Shown here piece by piece: positions 9,205 through 18,166 of a stretch of 64,000 bases of DNA (the first letter of the stretch is position 1; every line of letters begins with the position of its first letter). The stretch lies in assembly GCF_018129685.1 (NCBI RefSeq), contig NZ_JAFCLG010000001.1, positions 372,001 through 436,000 of the forward strand, read 5' to 3'. Below the pieces are notes generated by a model. That model did no database searches, was not told the origin of the DNA, and saw only the letters and a list, made by a program, of their open reading frames with translations. The translations under genes and the position numbers were made by a program. This DNA comes from Bradyrhizobium manausense (GTDB lineage Bacteria > Pseudomonadota > Alphaproteobacteria > Rhizobiales > Xanthobacteraceae).

Positions 9205-9495
9205 ATGACGGGAACAACACGATCGAGCAAGGGCCTGGACGACCGCCGCAAGCGGCTCCTGTTCCGCTGCTGGCACCGCGGCACGCGCGAGATGGACCTG
9301 ATTCTCGGCCGCTTCGCCGACGCCGAGATCGCCAATCTCTCCGACGCCGAGCTGACCGAGCTCGAGACCCTGCTCGAGGTCAACGATCCCGATCTCTACG
9401 CCGCCATCACCGGTGACAAGCAGCTGCCAGCTGATGTCACCGGCGCGTTGTTCGCTCGCATCAAGGCCTATCCGATCGCGGACGGCAATTTATGA
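9205..9495 (+). CDS. sdhE: FAD assembly factor SdhE (succinate dehydrogenase assembly factor 2)
   Basis: 96 residues of the DUF339/Sdh5 family. The signature RGTREMDLILGRFAD contains the RGxxExD motif needed for flavinylation of the succinate dehydrogenase flavoprotein. The upstream segment LDDRRKRLLFRCWHRGTREM is typical. Cytoplasmic chaperone-like factor. Its stop overlaps the ATG of mfd by four bases (ATGA), so the two are translationally coupled. Confidence 0.95.
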   Translation: MTGTTRSSKGLDDRRKRLLFRCWHRGTREMDLILGRFADAEIANLSDAELTELETLLEVNDPDLYAAITGDKQLPADVTGALFARIKAYPIADGNL

Positions 9496-12400
9496 AGCAA
9501 GGGATGAAATCTCCGGCCGAGCTGCTCACGCCCGGCCGCGCGCTGACGCTTGCCAATGTCGCAGAAGGTGCCGAGGGCCTCGTCGTCTCGGATCTGGCGC
9601 GCGCCATCGCGGCGCGGCCGAAGAAGCCGGCGGTCAGCCTGGCCGTGGTCTGCCGCGATGGCGGGCGCATGCAGCAGCTCGAACGCGCGCTGCAATTCTT
9701 TGCGCCCGATCTGCCGGTGCTGACGTTTCCGGCCTGGGATTGCCAGCCCTATGACCGCGTCTCGCCGCATGGCGGCATTCTGGCGCAACGCCTGACCACG
9801 CTGGCGCGGCTCGCAGCGCTCACCGGCAGCGACAAGCCGCTGATCGTGCTGACGACGGTGAATGCAATCGTGCAGCGTGTGCCCGCGCGCGAGCTCGTTG
9901 CGGCGCAGGCGCTGTCGGTCGCGCCGGGCAATGTCGTGCCGATGGACACCATTATCGCCTGGCTCGAACACAATGGTTACAACCGCTCGTCGACGGTGCG
10001 CGAGCCCGGCGAATACGCCGTGCGCGGCGGCATCCTCGACCTGTTTCCGGCCGGCCTCGACCAGCCCGTGCGGTTCGATTTCTTCGGCGACAGCCTGGAA
10101 TCGATCCGCTCCTTCGACGCCGAGACCCAGCGCACGATGCTCGACATGCGCTCGCTCGATCTGGTGCCGGTCTCCGAATTCCAGCTCGTCACCGACACCA
10201 TCCGCCGCTTCCGCATGGGCTATGTCGCCGAGTTCGGCGCGCCCGAGCGCGATGACGCGCTGTACGAGGCGGTCAGCGAAGGCCGCCGTCATCCCGGCAT
10301 GGAGCACTGGCTGCCGCTGTTCCAGGACCGGATGGACACGCTGTTCGACTATCTGCAGGGGGCGGCCGTTGCGATCGAGCCGCAGGCCGAGGACGCCATC
10401 CGCGAGCGCTTCAAGCAGATCCAGGACTATTACGAGGCCCGCCGCGATGCGATGGAGCATCCGGGTGGCGGCGCCATCTACAAGCCGCTGCCGCCTGACA
10501 GGCTCTATCTGACCGAGGACGAGTGGGGCAGGCGCGAACGCGACGTGCCGCTGATCCGGCTGACGGCATTTTCGGTGCCGGCCGATGGCGTGAGTGTTGT
10601 CGATGCCGGCGCCCGCAAGGGCCGCGACTTCGCGCCTGAACGCAACGACTCGACGGTCAACGTGTTCGAATCCGTTGTCGCGCACGTCATGGCTTTGCAG
10701 GCCCAACGCAAGAAGGTCGTGATCGCGCTGTGGAGCGAAGGCTCGCGCGACCGCATGACCTCGATGCTGCGCGACCACAAGCTGACCCACACCACCAGCG
10801 TCAACGCCTGGCGGACGGTCCAGGCGACCCCGCGCAACGAGACCATGCTCGCCGTGCTCGGCCTGGAGGCCGGTTTCGAGACCGACGAGATCGCTGTCAT
10901 CAGCGAGCAGGACATCCTCGGCGATCGCCTGGTGCGGACACGCAAGGCCAGCCGCAAGCTCGACAATTTCATCTCGGAGATCACGAGCCTCACCGCGGGC
11001 GACATCGTCGTCCACGCCGATCACGGTATCGGCCGTTTTGTCGGCCTGCAGACGCTCGACGTCGCCGGCGCGCCGCATGACTGTCTCGAGCTGCACTATG
11101 CCGCCGACGCAAAACTGTTCCTGCCGGTCGAGAACATCGAGCTGCTGTCTCGCTACGGCTCCGACCAGACCACGGTCGAGCTCGATCGTCTCGGCGGCTC
11201 CGGCTGGCAGACCCGCAAGGCGAAGCTCAAGAACCGGATCCGCGAGATCGCGGGCGAGCTGATCAAGATCGCGGCCGCGCGCCATCTGCACGAGGCACCC
11301 AAGCTGCTGGTTCCGCAGGGCCTCTATGACGAGTTCTGCGCACGCTTCCCCTATGACGAGACCGAGGACCAGTTAGGGGCCATCGAATCCACCTTGAAAG
11401 ACCTTGAGCTCGGCCGTCCCATGGACCGGCTGATCTGCGGCGACGTCGGCTTCGGCAAGACCGAGGTTGCGCTCCGTGCCGCCTTTGCCGTCGCGCTCGA
11501 AGGCAAGCAGGTCGCTGTCGTGGTGCCGACCACGCTGCTCGCGCGCCAGCACGCCAGAACCTTTACCGAGCGTTTCAAGGGCTTCCCGGTGAACGTGGCG
11601 CAGGCCTCGCGCCTGATCCCGGCCAAGGAGCTGAACCTGGTCAAGAAGGGCATCGCCGATGGTTCCGTCGACATCGTCGTCGGCACCCATGCGCTGCTCG
11701 GCAAGGCCATCAAGTTCCGCGACCTCGGCCTCGTCATCGTCGACGAGGAGCAGCATTTCGGTGTCACCCACAAGGAGCGGCTGAAGGCGCTGCGCGCCGA
11801 GGTCCACGTGCTGACGCTGTCGGCAACGCCGATCCCGCGCACGCTGCAGCTGGCGCTGACCGGCGTGCGCGAGCTTTCGATCATTGCCTCGCCGCCGGTC
11901 GACCGTCTCGCCGTCCGCACCTTCGTTGCCCCGCACGATCCCCTGATGATCCGCGAGGCCCTCTTGCGCGAGCGCTATCGCGGCGGCCAGGCGTTCTACG
12001 TGGTGCCGCGCATCGATGACCTCGCCGAGGTCAAGGACTTCCTCGACAAGAACCTGCCGGAGATGAAGGTCGCGGTCGCGCACGGGCAGATGCCGCCCGC
12101 CGTGATCGAGGACATCATGACCGCGTTCTACGACGGCAAGTTCGACATCCTGCTGTCGACCACGATCGTGGAATCCGGCCTCGACATTCCCAACGCAAAC
12201 ACGCTGATCGTGCACCGGGCCGATATGTTCGGCCTCGCCCAGCTCTACCAGCTCCGCGGCCGCGTCGGTCGTTCGAAGCTGCGGGCCTATGCGCTGTTCA
12301 CACTGCCGGCACAGCAGAAGATCACGGCGCAGGCCGAGCGCCGCCTCACCGTGCTGCAATCGCTGGAAACGCTGGGCGCCGGCTTCCAGCTCGCCTCGCA

Positions 12401-13010
12401 CGACCTCGACATCCGCGGCGCCGGCAATCTGCTTGGCGAGGAGCAGTCCGGCCACATCAAGGAAGTCGGCTTCGAGCTCTATCAGTCGATGCTGGAGGAG
12501 GCGATCGTCAACCTCAAGGCTGGCGTCTCCGAGCCCGCCGCCGATCGCTGGTCGCCGACTATCACCATCGGCATGCCCGTGCTCATTCCGGAGGATTATG
12601 TCGGCGATCTCTCGGTGCGGCTGTCGCTCTATCGGCGCCTCGCCGATCTCGACAGCGAGGAGGAGATCGAGAATTTTGGTGCCGAGATGCGCGACCGTTT
12701 CGGCGTGCTGCCCGACGAGGTGCGCTATCTGTTCAAGGTCGCCGCCATCAAGGCGTTTTGCCGCCAGGCCAATGTCGAGAAGATCGATGCCGGCCCGAAG
12801 GGCGCAGTGATCACCTTCCGCGACAATTCGTTCGCCTATCCCGATCGCCTGGTGAGCTTCATCCGCAGCTACGGTCAGGCGGCAAAGGTGCGGCCCGACA
12901 TGAAGGTGGTGTTCCTGCAAGATTGGGAGACGCCGGAAGAGCGCCTCGTCGGAACGACCGAGATCATGCGCCAGCTGGCCCAGCTCGCGCAGAAAAAGAA
13001 GGCGGCGTAG
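9492..13010 (+). CDS. mfd: Transcription-repair coupling factor Mfd
   Basis: 1172 residues, the normal length. Mfd displaces RNA polymerase stalled at DNA lesions and recruits UvrA. The N-terminal UvrB-like module is visible (FPAWDCQPYDRVSPH, LDLFPAG). The RNAP-interacting domain follows near residue 500 (LTAGDIVVHADHGIGRFVGL). Then come RecG-like helicase motifs: GDVGFGKTEVALRAAF (Walker A), DEEQHFG (motif II), SATPIPRTLQLALTG and YQLRGRVGRSK. The C-terminal TRCF domain includes ELYQSMLEEAI. It overlaps sdhE by four bases. Confidence 0.98.
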   Translation: MKQGMKSPAELLTPGRALTLANVAEGAEGLVVSDLARAIAARPKKPAVSLAVVCRDGGRMQQLERALQFFAPDLPVLTFPAWDCQPYDRVSPHGGILAQRLTTLARLAALTGSDKPLIVLTTVNAIVQRVPARELVAAQALSVAPGNVVPMDTIIAWLEHNGYNRSSTVREPGEYAVRGGILDLFPAGLDQPVRFDFFGDSLESIRSFDAETQRTMLDMRSLDLVPVSEFQLVTDTIRRFRMGYVAEFGAPERDDALYEAVSEGRRHPGMEHWLPLFQDRMDTLFDYLQGAAVAIEPQAEDAIRERFKQIQDYYEARRDAMEHPGGGAIYKPLPPDRLYLTEDEWGRRERDVPLIRLTAFSVPADGVSVVDAGARKGRDFAPERNDSTVNVFESVVAHVMALQAQRKKVVIALWSEGSRDRMTSMLRDHKLTHTTSVNAWRTVQATPRNETMLAVLGLEAGFETDEIAVISEQDILGDRLVRTRKASRKLDNFISEITSLTAGDIVVHADHGIGRFVGLQTLDVAGAPHDCLELHYAADAKLFLPVENIELLSRYGSDQTTVELDRLGGSGWQTRKAKLKNRIREIAGELIKIAAARHLHEAPKLLVPQGLYDEFCARFPYDETEDQLGAIESTLKDLELGRPMDRLICGDVGFGKTEVALRAAFAVALEGKQVAVVVPTTLLARQHARTFTERFKGFPVNVAQASRLIPAKELNLVKKGIADGSVDIVVGTHALLGKAIKFRDLGLVIVDEEQHFGVTHKERLKALRAEVHVLTLSATPIPRTLQLALTGVRELSIIASPPVDRLAVRTFVAPHDPLMIREALLRERYRGGQAFYVVPRIDDLAEVKDFLDKNLPEMKVAVAHGQMPPAVIEDIMTAFYDGKFDILLSTTIVESGLDIPNANTLIVHRADMFGLAQLYQLRGRVGRSKLRAYALFTLPAQQKITAQAERRLTVLQSLETLGAGFQLASHDLDIRGAGNLLGEEQSGHIKEVGFELYQSMLEEAIVNLKAGVSEPAADRWSPTITIGMPVLIPEDYVGDLSVRLSLYRRLADLDSEEEIENFGAEMRDRFGVLPDEVRYLFKVAAIKAFCRQANVEKIDAGPKGAVITFRDNSFAYPDRLVSFIRSYGQAAKVRPDMKVVFLQDWETPEERLVGTTEIMRQLAQLAQKKKAA

Positions 13011-13237
13011 CTGAGAGGTCTCATTAACGAGAACGGATCTATTTGAGGACCGCGGCGAATGGCCACTTGCGGAATGAGCGAATAGCGGTCATATTGCACT
13101 TATCGAGTTTCGGCCGAACGACTTGGCCTCGCCGCTTTCGAGCGTGCCTGACTGACGACCCTCCCTCCAGATCTCGACGACACCGACCGCGTTTTTTAGC
13201 GCGGCCAAACGCTTATCTATCTCAAAGGACGACCCCC

Positions 13238-13447
13238 ATGACGACGGGAACTGTGAAGTGGTTTAACAGCCAAAAGGGTTTTGGATTCATTCAGCCGGAC
13301 CAGGGCAGCCAGGATGTGTTCGTTCATATCAGCGCCGTTGAACGCGCCGGCATGAATACCCTCAATGAAGGGCAGAAGGTTTCATTCGAAATCGTTGCAG
13401 ACCGCCGCACCGGCAAGTCTGCTGCCGATGATCTGCGCGCCGTATAG
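13238..13447 (+). CDS. cspA: Cold-shock protein, CspA family
   Basis: 69 residues, one cold-shock domain. RNP1 is KGFGFIQP and RNP2 is VFVHISAV; the start [12 protein letters not shown] is canonical. It binds single-stranded nucleic acid and acts as an RNA chaperone. Other in-frame starts upstream are not needed, since ATG 13238 gives the conserved N-terminus and has AAAGGA 12-17 bases before it. The 227-bp gap from mfd leaves room for a long leader of the kind used in cold-shock control. A strong terminator follows at 13513. Confidence 0.95.
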   Translation: MTTGTVKWFNSQKGFGFIQPDQGSQDVFVHISAVERAGMNTLNEGQKVSFEIVADRRTGKSAADDLRAV

Positions 13448-13512
13448 GCTGCCGCAATCGCGATGACGTTGCTTTGACCACGGATGTACTGGCAGAGCTT
13501 CTGATTTCTGGA

Positions 13513-13543
13513 CCCGCGACCGTTCATCGGCCGCGGGTTTTTT
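13513..13543 (+). terminator. Intrinsic terminator of cspA
   Basis: The hairpin CCCGCG-ACCG-TTCAT-CGGC-CGCGGG (13513-13537) is followed directly by six T residues. It lies 65 bp after the cspA stop. Confidence 0.85.
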
Positions 13544-13617
13544 GCGTGGGTTGCCGCTGATCGCGACTGACAATGCGAATGGTGGCGCTTGGCCGCCGGG
13601 ATCCCCATATAGAGCCG

Positions 13618-13803
13618 ATGACAAATTGGCAGAAATCGACCACGCGACAAGCACCCATGACGAAGGCCGAACTGCGCCTGATGCTGACCGAGGCGGTCCG
13701 CAACACGCAGCCGGGCCTTGAGCCGAAGCAACTGTCGAAAGCCCGGAAGATCGCGGCCGGGCCCGCTGATCCGGCATCCGGGGGCGCGCCACCGCTTCGC
13801 TGA
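13618..13803 (+). CDS. Small hypothetical protein
   Basis: 61 residues from ATG 13618; ATG 13657 (MTKAELRLMLTEAVRNTQP) is an equally possible start and marks the part that looks most like a real protein. An N-terminal amphipathic helix is followed by a charged, then Pro/Gly-rich tail. I have a vague memory of similar short MTKAEL-type proteins in Bradyrhizobium but cannot confirm it. Long frames on the other strand overlap it. No function proposed. Confidence 0.4.
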   Translation: MTNWQKSTTRQAPMTKAELRLMLTEAVRNTQPGLEPKQLSKARKIAAGPADPASGGAPPLR

Positions 13804-13949
13804 GCAAGCTCAGGATGACTTGAGCGTTCGAAGTCGACGGCAGCGAAACGCTGGCAGATGGCTACGACGCCGCCCGCGCCGAAAAAAGGCGGCGTAAGAA
13901 TCTCCGTCTTAGTTCCCACGCGACGACGCCCGAACCGCCGCTGAGACGA

Positions 13950-14399
13950 TCAATCGAAGTGAAATCTCAGGTAAAGGGTTCCAGCCGGCTCATTCTGGAA
14001 ATACAAGAGCCCTCGCGCCGCCGTGCCGGTAAAGAAGCGAAGCTTCGGTGGCGGGTTGCTGAGTACGATCCCCTGTGATCGCGCGCCAAGCTCGAAGAAA
14101 CAGCAGCCGGGCTTGCCCTCGATTTGAATGCGCGCATGGCTAAGGTCATTGCGAGACAGGAAAATGATGATCGTCAGATTCAGCTTGTCGACCTTCACAT
14201 GGCAAACTTCATAAGGGCAGGCCGTCGCCCCCGCATCGCTCCCGGTTGCCGTTTCAATGCCGTAGTCTATCCTGTAATCCTTTGCGTAGGCGGAAGACGC
14301 CATGAGCAGAGCCGCAGCCATGAATGCTGATGCGAATTTCACAGATCGCGCCGCAGGACAAGACATTGAGGCGCATCCAACTGTCATACGTTTTTTCAC
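13950..14399 (-). CDS. Hypothetical secreted protein
   Basis: 149 residues. The N-terminus has a basic stretch and a hydrophobic core ending at a signal-peptidase-like site (FASAFMAAALLMASSAYAKD), so the protein is probably periplasmic. The mature part has four Cys (ACPYEVCHV and PGCCFFEL), perhaps two disulfides, and ends in a beta-rich segment AGTLYLRFHFD. No family recognised. The start is uncertain: Met at 5 or 12 would shorten the signal peptide to a more usual length. Confidence 0.7.
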   Translation of the reverse strand: MKKRMTVGCASMSCPAARSVKFASAFMAAALLMASSAYAKDYRIDYGIETATGSDAGATACPYEVCHVKVDKLNLTIIIFLSRNDLSHARIQIEGKPGCCFFELGARSQGIVLSNPPPKLRFFTGTAARGLLYFQNEPAGTLYLRFHFD

Positions 14400-14520
14400 C
14401 CAAAGGTTGTCACGAACTCATTGTGGAACATATGGGGAACGCTGTCAATCGGTTCAGGAAGTCAGCGCTTTGGCGACAGCGCTGATGTCGCTAAGGGTGC
14501 CCCATCATCTGATAACTATC

Positions 14521-15072
14521 TCAATCCGGGACGATCCGACGGAGAACACGGATGTTCGGGTCGGCACGATCCGGAGCTTTCTCGACTCGGGATACGAGGA
14601 GAGGGCGATTGGCCGAAGTTGTCGAGAGCACGCCCTGATTTCTCGGCGTTGCAAGAATTGGTATTCTCCCGTTAGTCGCTGGCGGGGCAAAGATTGGTGG
14701 GCGCGCTCGCATGATCGAATCGTTCGGGTCGTGCGGACGGATCTCGCTATGGCCGTCGGCATCTAGACTGGGCATTGCGTTGCTGACCTGCTGGACAGCC
14801 TCGTCAATCATCTTCTTTACAGAACTCAGTACCGAGCCGGGGTCATCGACATATTGCTCGGAAGCAAGAACGCTGTCCTTAAATCGATTGAGGTCCTCGA
14901 TGGTCTGCTGAGCTGATTTCCGCGGTCCTTCGTCCCACCAGGAGCCCTTGCCAGACACGTAGTGATCGATGACGTCGCGCGCGCGACCGGTAATGTCTTC
15001 CTTGTCTGACGGATTGATCGCGACAGACCCGGAGCCGATCGGCGGTAGAGGCTTTTTCTCAATCGTCGGCAT
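14521..15072 (-). CDS. Hypothetical protein (MPTIEKKPLPP...)
   Basis: 183 residues from ATG 15072, which has AGGAG seven bases upstream; the frame extends further but without a good ribosome site. The N-terminal half is helical and polar (DKEDITGRARDVIDHYVSGK, QQTIEDLNRFKDSVLASEQY, VKKMIDEAVQQVSNAMP); the C-terminal 80 residues are Pro- and Arg-rich and look disordered. No signal peptide or membrane segment. Base composition is lower in GC than the neighbours, suggesting an accessory gene. A terminator-like hairpin sits just upstream of its start. Confidence 0.6.
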   Translation of the reverse strand: MPTIEKKPLPPIGSGSVAINPSDKEDITGRARDVIDHYVSGKGSWWDEGPRKSAQQTIEDLNRFKDSVLASEQYVDDPGSVLSSVKKMIDEAVQQVSNAMPSLDADGHSEIRPHDPNDSIMRARPPIFAPPATNGRIPILATPRNQGVLSTTSANRPLLVSRVEKAPDRADPNIRVLRRIVPD

Positions 15073-15095
15073 GCAGATTTCTCCTGCGCAAAATG

Positions 15096-15127
15096 AAAAA
15101 GCCCGCATCGGATTTCTCCGCGCGGGC
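15096..15127 (-). terminator. Terminator-like hairpin 23 nt upstream of the 14521-15072 gene
   Basis: Read on the minus strand: GCCCGC-(15-nt loop, partly paired)-GCGGGC, followed by five T. It could end transcripts from the GGDEF-like gene (stop at 15322) or act as an attenuator in the leader of the gene that starts at 15072. Confidence 0.65.
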
Positions 15128-15321
15128 CAACTGACCTGTTTCGATGATGCCACTATACTGGTGTTTTGCCCGACGCGTCAAATAGAATTCGCAAAATCCG
15201 TAGCAGCTCCCATTTTGCCATTGACGGTACTTTGCATGGGGTTGTTTTTCGGATTTGTGGGATCTCATGGGCAGTCGAGGTCCCGTGAATGGGCGACTCG
15301 CAAAATCAGGTGCGGCAAAAA

Positions 15322-16545
15322 CTATGACGCCGCCCGCGAGGCGTCGGCCGAAAGCCGCCCCAGCAGCGAGCGTGCCGTATCCGACGGCGACAGCGAATCC
15401 ACGCTGACGACGGGGTCGCTGCGCATCTCGTGCTTGCCGTTCGAGGTGTGCTTCATCACCGCCGACAAGCGGCGGGCGATCATGTGCGCGGTGCGGAAAT
15501 CCGTCTCGGCGAACACCACGATCACTGACCCATCCTTCTGCGCCGCGCCAAAGTCCATCTGCCGCATCAGCCGGCTGAGGATACGGGCGGCATCGAGCTG
15601 CGCGCGGGGGTTGCCGGGATCGAAGGCGAAGCGCGCCACCGACAGGCCGCCGCCTCGGGCAAGCGCCTGCTCGACCGCATTGGAAAAATCACGGGCGAAG
15701 GCTTCGAGCGTCAACAGACCGGTGCGCGGATCGAGCCAGCCGCCGGCATCGATCGAGCGCAGCGTGCGGCTCAATTGCGCTTCCATCGCATGCTGGCGGA
15801 TCAAGGGCAGCGCGTTGGCCGCGACCTTGGCGGGCTCGCCTGCGATCAGTTCGAGATTGGGCAGGTCGTAGCTCTGGGTGAGCTGGTGCGCGGTAACGAC
15901 CACGGGCAGGTTGCGGAAGCGGGTGTCTTCCGCGAGCACGGTGAGGAATGCATCGGTGACGCGCGGCGTAAACCCGTCAGTGAGCACGACGCCGTCGATG
16001 TCCCTTGTGTTGAGATGCTTTGCCGCAGCCTCGATCGAGAGCGCGCCGACGACGCCAGCGCGTTCGCCAAGCTTCACGGACAGCGCAGGATAGGACGCGC
16101 CACGGCCGATCAGAAGCACGATTGCATCGCGCACCGGATCGCTCTCAGGCAGCGTGACCTTCGCCTCCGGCAGGCGACGCAGCACGGTGGCATGAAGCGT
16201 GCGAACGCGGATTGCCGCGCGCAGGCGTGCAATCAGGCGCTCGGCAGCATTGGCGCGCGTTGCGAAGGGGAGTGCGTTGTGGGGGAGCGATCCCTGTGCA
16301 TCCAGCGCGACCAGCGGGAGGTATAGCGGCTGATCGGCGATCTTCTTTGCGAGGAGCGGCATATGCGGCTCGTGCCCGCCGGACATCGCGGCAAGCACGG
16401 CAGCCGGCTGCACCTCGTCGACGGCGCGCGCAGCGCTCGACCAATCGCTGTCGACGACAGGAAAGAGACGGGCTTCGTCCAGCGCCGCAAGGAAGGCGGG
16501 GCGCTCGGCATTGGAGACAAACAGGATCGGGCCCGCCTGGGACAT
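15322..16545 (-). CDS. Degenerate GGDEF/response-regulator-like protein
   Basis: 407 residues. Two receiver-like alpha/beta regions are suggested, at about 1-110 (GPILFVSNAERPAFLAALDE) and 140-250 (RDIDGVVLTDGFTPRVTDAF), followed from about residue 270 by a GGDEF-type fold (LDPRTGLLTLEAFARDFSNA). The layout recalls PleD. The GGDEF/GGEEF active-site motif is absent, so it probably does not make cyclic di-GMP. Phospho-acceptor Asp residues are not obvious. It may be a binding or scaffold protein. Cytoplasmic, no signal peptide. Confidence 0.65.
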   Translation of the reverse strand: MSQAGPILFVSNAERPAFLAALDEARLFPVVDSDWSSAARAVDEVQPAAVLAAMSGGHEPHMPLLAKKIADQPLYLPLVALDAQGSLPHNALPFATRANAAERLIARLRAAIRVRTLHATVLRRLPEAKVTLPESDPVRDAIVLLIGRGASYPALSVKLGERAGVVGALSIEAAAKHLNTRDIDGVVLTDGFTPRVTDAFLTVLAEDTRFRNLPVVVTAHQLTQSYDLPNLELIAGEPAKVAANALPLIRQHAMEAQLSRTLRSIDAGGWLDPRTGLLTLEAFARDFSNAVEQALARGGGLSVARFAFDPGNPRAQLDAARILSRLMRQMDFGAAQKDGSVIVVFAETDFRTAHMIARRLSAVMKHTSNGKHEMRSDPVVSVDSLSPSDTARSLLGRLSADASRAAS

Positions 16546-16630
16546 TCGAAGACTCTGTTCACGCGGTCAATGCTGCGCAATGTAGTCCGGCCGCCTTAAT
16601 GCGGCGTCAATGTTCCCAGCAAAACTGTGG

Positions 16631-18166
16631 CTAGACCGGGCCCGAGCGGTCGCGAAAAGCCTCGACCATCAGGGGGTTAAGGCCAAGCTCGCTGAGCGCC
16701 TCACGGGCGCGGGCATTGTCCTGGGCCCGGCCTGCCAGCCGATGGCCGGAGAGGCGGTCGGGCAGGGCGGTGAGCAGCGCGCCCTGGCCGAGCCGGCGCG
16801 CCCATTCCTGCAGGTCGTTGGAGAGGAACCGGTAGCCGCCAACGGCCATGATACCTGATGGAGGTGCGGTGATACAGATGGCGCCGCTGGCGCGGTCGAT
16901 CCGTGCGGCATAGCCGGTGTCGACATAGTCGCGCGGCGGCTGCGCCGTCAGCGTCTCTCCGACCGGCTGGGGCGGCGCGTAGGCGGCAATCGGCACCATC
17001 GGGCCGCGCAGGCCCAGCGTGCCCTTCGGCGTCAGCAGGATATCACCCGCGATCGAAGAGCCGGATTGCTCGCGGGGCGCGCCGTGTGGCCCGGGCATCA
17101 CCGCGACAGGCATGCCGTCCTCGCCGCGCCGGGCCCCGAACAGCCCGGCCTCGCCGAACAGATAGACGTCCGTGAGCGGCGCATGCGGCGCGATCCAGGC
17201 TTCGCTGGTGGCCACCTGCTCCGGCGCGCGCCAGAGCCCGATGACGTTGCGCAAGGTCGGCATCCGCGCCGCCGGACCGGAATCGCCGAGCCGCAAAGCA
17301 AGCTGCGCCGGCGCGATCAGCACGTCGCATCTGTGCTCGTTGATCTGCTGCTCCAGCACCTCGCTCTCGAACGGATGATGCAGCGCCAGCGCACCGCCGC
17401 AGAGCAGCCACACCGCCAGCGAAGAGGCGAGGCCCGCGAACGACATCGGTGCGAACGCGGCCATGACGGTCGCACCCTGCTGGATGTCGGCTTCCAGCGA
17501 CATCGCCAGCCCGCCTGCGATCAGGCTGAAATGCGGCCGTGGCACCGGGCGGAAACCCTCGGCCGTGACGTCGAAGGAGATCATCGCCGCCTTGCGGCCG
17601 TCCTGGATCACGGCACGCGTGGTGCCGGGCGGACGCGCCAACACCTCGTCGAGCGAGGCCATGCCCTCGGGCAGATCGGCACCAAAGCCGAAAACGTGGC
17701 GAATCGAGAAGGCCTCGGCGGCTGCGTGCATGGCAAGGTCGGCGTAGCTGACGCTATCGACCTTGCTCATGGTGACGATGGCGCGTGCCGCCGTGCGGTT
17801 GAGCGCGACCGCGAGCTCCGCCTGCCGCCACAGCAGCGGCAGCACCGCAACCACGAGGCCGGCGCGATGGGCAGCAAGCACCGTCAGCACGAACTCGACC
17901 GTCGCCGGCAGCTGGATCGCGATCACCGAATTGGCCGGCAGGCCCGATTCGACAAAATGCGCCGACAGGGCCTCAATGGCGGTGTCGGCCTCGGCGTAAG
18001 ACATGCGCCGAGGCTGGTGGCCGGTGATGCGGGATTTGTTGAGCGGATCGAGCAGAGCGAGCGCGTGCGGCTGCCGCATCAGCGTCCGCTGGAACAGCGT
18101 GTCGAGCGTCGGCGATACGGCTGGCTGGTTCACGGCGTCACTTCGCTGGACTGGCTTGAGGCTCAC
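16631..18166 (-). CDS. Adenylate-forming (AMP-binding) family protein, core motifs degenerate
   Basis: 511 residues with the shape of an acyl-CoA/acyl-AMP ligase: YAEADTAIEALSAHFVESGL and VIAIQLPATVEFVLTVLAAHRAG in the N-terminal core, LFGEAGLFGARR where the YGxTE motif is expected, DTGYAARID at the TGD site and GIMAVGGYRFLSNDLQEWARR at the hinge. The Ser/Thr/Gly-rich ATP loop (expected near residue 195) reads ISFDVTAEGFRPVP, with no TSGTTGxPKG, and no C-terminal catalytic Lys motif is visible. Activity is therefore doubtful. It overlaps the end of the YejA-like gene by 29 bp, implying co-expression. Confidence 0.75.
   Translation of the reverse strand: MSLKPVQRSDAVNQPAVSPTLDTLFQRTLMRQPHALALLDPLNKSRITGHQPRRMSYAEADTAIEALSAHFVESGLPANSVIAIQLPATVEFVLTVLAAHRAGLVVAVLPLLWRQAELAVALNRTAARAIVTMSKVDSVSYADLAMHAAAEAFSIRHVFGFGADLPEGMASLDEVLARPPGTTRAVIQDGRKAAMISFDVTAEGFRPVPRPHFSLIAGGLAMSLEADIQQGATVMAAFAPMSFAGLASSLAVWLLCGGALALHHPFESEVLEQQINEHRCDVLIAPAQLALRLGDSGPAARMPTLRNVIGLWRAPEQVATSEAWIAPHAPLTDVYLFGEAGLFGARRGEDGMPVAVMPGPHGAPREQSGSSIAGDILLTPKGTLGLRGPMVPIAAYAPPQPVGETLTAQPPRDYVDTGYAARIDRASGAICITAPPSGIMAVGGYRFLSNDLQEWARRLGQGALLTALPDRLSGHRLAGRAQDNARAREALSELGLNPLMVEAFRDRSGPV

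Noticed and set aside
9468..11291. 607-codon minus-strand frame opposite mfd
   Set aside because: Antisense shadow of mfd without conserved motifs.
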